Shown: one piece after another, positions 61,379 to 64,000 of the stretch
Position numbering within the stretch: position 1 is the stretch's first letter
Layout of the letters: each line of letters starts with the position of its first letter
Translations under genes and position numbers: made by a program
NCBI RefSeq assembly: GCF_943193195.1
Contig: NZ_CALPDG010000015.1
Span: forward strand, 1 to 64,000
Source of the DNA: Mediterraneibacter agrestimuris
GTDB lineage: Bacteria > Bacillota > Clostridia > Lachnospirales > Lachnospiraceae
Direction: 5' to 3'
DNA length: 64,000 nucleotides
Notes under the pieces: model-generated
Databases searched by the model: none
Told to the model about the DNA's origin: nothing
Seen by the model: only the letters and a program-made list of their open reading frames with translations

Positions 61379-61867
61379 ATGACAGCTGAACAGCAAAATA
61401 AAATAAGGGAACTGAGGATGAAAGGGATTGGATACCGGAATATTTCGTCTGAAACAGGAATCCCCCGTGATACGGTAAGAAGCTTTTGCAGAAGGAATGG
61501 CTTGGATGGATACGCAGCTGCTATTTATGCAGGAAAAACAGAGGCAGTTCAGAAAAACGGGGTGGAAGGGAAGGAGAACCAATGCCAGAACTGTGGTAAG
61601 AAGTTGGAGCAGCCCTCTACAGGAAGAAAGAAAAAGTTCTGTTGTGAGGAGTGCAGGAGGAAATGGTGGAAGCGCCATCCGGAGAAAATCAACCGGAGAC
61701 AAGAATCTTTTTATACAGAAACTTGTGCTTATTGCGGCAGTGAATTTCTTTCTTATGGGAACAGGGGGCGCAGATACTGTTCCCATGCCTGTTATATCCG
61801 TGACCGTTTCTGGCGGGAGGAAGATGGACGGGAGGAATACATCAGCTCTAATACACAAGCTGGATAG
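61379..61867 (+). CDS. HTH plus double zinc-ribbon regulator-like protein
   Basis: A 162-residue protein. Residues 1-50 form a helix-turn-helix (AEQQNKIRELRMKGIGYRNI, SSETGIPRDTVRSFCRRNGL). Residues 75-150 carry two zinc modules, CQNCGKKLEQPSTGRKKKFC, CEECRRKWWKRHPEKINR, CAYCGSEFLSYGNRGRRYCS and HAC, homologous to the protein at 27859. It probably binds DNA; late or lysis regulation is possible from its position. AAAGGAGTGGGGG precedes ATG 61379. Confidence 0.7.
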   Translation: MTAEQQNKIRELRMKGIGYRNISSETGIPRDTVRSFCRRNGLDGYAAAIYAGKTEAVQKNGVEGKENQCQNCGKKLEQPSTGRKKKFCCEECRRKWWKRHPEKINRRQESFYTETCAYCGSEFLSYGNRGRRYCSHACYIRDRFWREEDGREEYISSNTQAG

Positions 61868-61965
61868 AAAGTGCCGTATGGCACATAAAAAGGAGATCAG
61901 TGGCGGCCAGTATGGCAGCTGCTTTTTTCATATCAAAATATTTCAAAGAAAGTGAGGAACAGAGC

Positions 61966-62373
61966 ATGAAAAATTTTATCGAAGCAGCACAGTATGCATT
62001 TGCGGCACTTGGAGGGGCGGTCGGAGCTGTTATGGGAGGGTTTGACGGATTCCTGTATGCCCTGATCGTGTTCGTGGTGGTGGATTACCTGACAGGAGTC
62101 ATGGTTGCAGTCTTGAAAAAGGAGCTGTCCAGCGAGGTTGGATTTCATGGGATTTTTAAGAAGGTGGTCATCTTCGCACTGGTGGCAGTGGGGCATATCG
62201 TGGACACGCATGTGATCCAGAACGGCAGTGTCATCCGCACGGCGGTGATCTTCTTCTATTTATCGAATGAAGGCATCAGCATTCTGGAAAACGCATCGGT
62301 CATCGGCCTGCCGGTACCGCAGAAACTCAAAGATGTGCTGGAACAGCTGAAAGACGGAAAAGGGGAAGAGTAA
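61966..62373 (+). CDS. Phage holin (phage_holin_4_1 family)
   Basis: A 135-residue membrane protein with three or four hydrophobic helices: AAQYAFAALGGAVGAVMGGF, DGFLYALIVFVVVDYLTGVM, KKVVIFALVAVGHIVDTHVI, AVIFFYLSNEGISILENASV. Holins of this family form the lesion that frees the endolysin. ATG 61966 follows GTGAGGA. An in-frame GTG at 61900 with AAGGAG would add 22 residues including a hydrophobic piece, a possible dual start. Confidence 0.9.
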   Translation: MKNFIEAAQYAFAALGGAVGAVMGGFDGFLYALIVFVVVDYLTGVMVAVLKKELSSEVGFHGIFKKVVIFALVAVGHIVDTHVIQNGSVIRTAVIFFYLSNEGISILENASVIGLPVPQKLKDVLEQLKDGKGEE

Positions 62374-62397
62374 GCATCGGGTTTCCGGTGCTTTTTT
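62373..62397 (+). terminator. Terminator between holin and endolysin
   Basis: AGCATCGG (62373-62380), loop GTTT, CCGGTGCT (62385-62392), then TTTTTC. An 8-bp stem with a T-run; it may lower endolysin expression relative to holin. Confidence 0.75.
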
Positions 62398-62420
62398 CTT
62401 TAGAAAGCGAGGACAGGATT

Positions 62421-63947
62421 ATGAAATTAGTGCAGAGTATTTTGACAAAGAACCCCTGCTATACGGCAGGAAGAAAGATCACGGTCAGGGGGCTGATGCT
62501 CCATTCCGTGGGCTGCCCTCAGCCAAAGGCATCCGTGTTTATCAGTTCCTGGAACAGCCCGTCTTATAACAATGCCTGTGTGCATGGCTTTATTGACGGC
62601 AGCGATGGCACGGTGTACCAGACCCTCCCGTGGAACCACAGAGGATGGCACTGCGGTTCCGGCAGCAAAGGGAGCGGGAATAACAGCCACATCGGAGTCG
62701 AGATGTGCGAACCGGCGTGCATCCGTTACACGGGAGGTTCTTCCTTTACCTGCTCGGATAAAGCAGCCGCGAAAGCTGTGGCAAAGAGAACCTACGAGGC
62801 GGCTGTGGAGCTGTTTGCCATGCTGTGTAAACAGTACAGTTTAAATCCGACCGCCGATGGCGTGATTATCAGCCACAGGGAAGGACACAGCCGGGGCATT
62901 GCTTCTAACCATGGGGATCCGGAGCATTTGTGGAACGGGCTCGGCATGGGCTACACGATGGACGGATTCCGCAGGGCTGTTAAAGCAAAGATGAACGGTT
63001 CCGGCAGTTCTGACGATACGGGTGCTTACGGCCTGCAGGCATCTTCCCTCAAAAATCTCTCCGAGGCGGATGTGATCGCCAGGGTAGGGCCACTGTTTAC
63101 GAAGGACCAGAAGGAAAGCGGCATCTTGGCATCCGTATCCCTGGCGCAGTTCATTCTGGAAAGCGGTTATGGGAAATCCGAGCTGGCGCAGAATGCCAAT
63201 AACTGCTTCGGCATGAAGAAGTCTTTGTCCGGGAATACCTGGGGCGATTCTGCTTGGGATGGGAAGTCCATTTATACCAAGAAAACGCAGGAGTATAAGA
63301 ATGGTGTATATGTGACGGTGACAGCGGACTTCCGCAAGTACCCTTCTGTGGAGAAGTCTATCGCAGACCATTCCGCTTATCTGCTTGGCGCAAAGAACGG
63401 AAGTAAGCTGCGCTATGACGGCTTGAAAGGCTGCACCGATTACAAAAAAGCGGTGCATATCATTAAGGATGGCGGATATGCCACTTCCCCGGCTTATGTG
63501 GAGAACCTCTGCTCCATCATTGAACGCTGGAAACTGACGCAGTATGACGTGGCGAATGTTGGGGAAACGGAAGTCTGGTACCGGGTGCGTAAGACCTGGG
63601 CAGATGCAGTGTCCCAGAAGGGGGCGTTCCGCAGCCTTGCCAATGCGAAGAAATGTGCGGATGAGAATGCCGGGTACTCTGTGTTCGATGAATCCGGTAA
63701 GAATATCTACACCGGAAAACAGACAGCGTTTCAGCCTTATCTGGTGAAGGTGGCTGCCTTTGATCTGAATATCCGCAAAGGCCCCGGTACGGATAAGGCC
63801 AAGACCGGGAAGTACACAGGCAAGGGTATTTTTACCATAGTGGAAGAGGCAGATGGCCCCGGTGCCTCTAGGTGGGGGCTTCTGAAAGCATACCAGGAAA
63901 ATCGTGACGGATGGATTTCTTTAGACTACGTTTCTAAAATTTCATAG
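62421..63947 (+). CDS. Endolysin: amidase plus glucosaminidase plus SH3-type domain
   Basis: A 508-residue lytic enzyme. Residues 25-195 form an Amidase_2 domain (RGLMLHSVGCPQPKASVFIS, GWHCGSGSKGSGNNSHIGVE, ISHREGHSRGIASNHGDPEH: zinc-type His). Residues 205-370 form a LytG/FlgJ-like glucosaminidase (ILASVSLAQFILESGYGKSE, NANNCFGMKKSLSGNTWGDS, with Glu after LES-G). Residues 385-425 resemble a SPOR-type repeat (YRVRKTWADAVSQKGAFRSL), and 440-508 an SH3b domain (VKVAAFDLNIRKGPGTDKAK). It cuts peptidoglycan at two bonds. ATG 62421 follows GCGAGGACAGG. Confidence 0.93.
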   Translation: MKLVQSILTKNPCYTAGRKITVRGLMLHSVGCPQPKASVFISSWNSPSYNNACVHGFIDGSDGTVYQTLPWNHRGWHCGSGSKGSGNNSHIGVEMCEPACIRYTGGSSFTCSDKAAAKAVAKRTYEAAVELFAMLCKQYSLNPTADGVIISHREGHSRGIASNHGDPEHLWNGLGMGYTMDGFRRAVKAKMNGSGSSDDTGAYGLQASSLKNLSEADVIARVGPLFTKDQKESGILASVSLAQFILESGYGKSELAQNANNCFGMKKSLSGNTWGDSAWDGKSIYTKKTQEYKNGVYVTVTADFRKYPSVEKSIADHSAYLLGAKNGSKLRYDGLKGCTDYKKAVHIIKDGGYATSPAYVENLCSIIERWKLTQYDVANVGETEVWYRVRKTWADAVSQKGAFRSLANAKKCADENAGYSVFDESGKNIYTGKQTAFQPYLVKVAAFDLNIRKGPGTDKAKTGKYTGKGIFTIVEEADGPGASRWGLLKAYQENRDGWISLDYVSKIS

Positions 63948-63958
63948 GATTTGTAAAT

Positions 63959-63999
63959 GCCGGACGGGGATATTTGTTCTCCGTCTGGCTGATTTTTTT
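63959..63999 (+). terminator. Terminator after the endolysin
   Basis: GCCGGACGG (63959-63967) pairs with CCGTCTGGC (63981-63989), followed by TGATTTTTTT. It marks the end of the late operon. Confidence 0.85.
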
Positions 64000-64000
64000 A

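Noticed and set aside
1-64000. tRNA or rRNA genes
   Set aside because: No cloverleaf or rRNA-like segment was noticed on either strand by eye; a tRNA search program was not available.

Overview
The window looks like part of the chromosome of a gut-type Clostridia (Lachnospiraceae-like) bacterium carrying a large temperate siphophage. This is inferred from gene families, strong AGGAGG ribosome-binding sites, a Tn916/Tn1549-type gene block and the phage gene order; no rRNA or other taxonomic marker is present.

Layout. 1-7919 is host or accessory DNA: a TetR regulator with its glycosyltransferase behind a clear promoter/operator, an XRE-type membrane regulator, a CPBP protease on the minus strand, and an operon of ABC transporter, lipoprotein, ECF sigma factor and membrane proteins. 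7938-9706 resembles the regulatory end of a Tn916/Tn1549-family conjugative element (Cys-rich KTR protein, XRE regulator, degraded sigma-like ORF, small HTH protein) but has no xis/int. A DUF3825-like gene follows, ending at a strong terminator (10543-10588).

From about 11056 to the right edge lies a prophage, almost all on the plus strand. 11056-25184 is DNA metabolism: sigma-like regulator, DUF2800, DUF2815, family A DNA polymerase, DUF932, VRR-NUC, SNF2 helicase, orphan MazF, P4-type primase-helicase. It is followed by an iteron-like array (25275-25564) that may be the replication origin. 25704-31929 holds MetK, HNH, a SymE-like toxin (minus strand) and two DNA methyltransferases. 32017-41550 is an accessory region of small genes, including an amidoligase and two gamma-glutamylcyclotransferases. 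41687-50480 is packaging, head and tail start (P27 TerS, TerL, portal, ClpP-like protease, HK97 capsid, connectors, tail tube, G/GT chaperones). A minus-strand Abi_2 gene with an upstream structured RNA interrupts the tail operon. 51712-63947 is tape measure, Dit, tail-associated proteins, a collar/fibre protein, holin and endolysin. Integrase and lysogeny repressor are not in the window, so the prophage probably continues to the right.

The most unusual signal is a family of repeated regulatory cassettes in 27359-41134: an inverted-repeat box (arms near CCATAATATACACA and TGTGTACATTATGG, about 18 bp apart) normally placed 12 bp upstream of a promoter (near TTGCTA, 17 bp, KAATAT). Ten boxed copies were found, nine on the plus strand before small accessory genes and one on the minus strand before the SymE-like toxin; an eleventh promoter copy at 43823 lacks the box. 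This looks like a dedicated regulon, probably activator-controlled, that drives the prophage's accessory genes separately from the structural operons.
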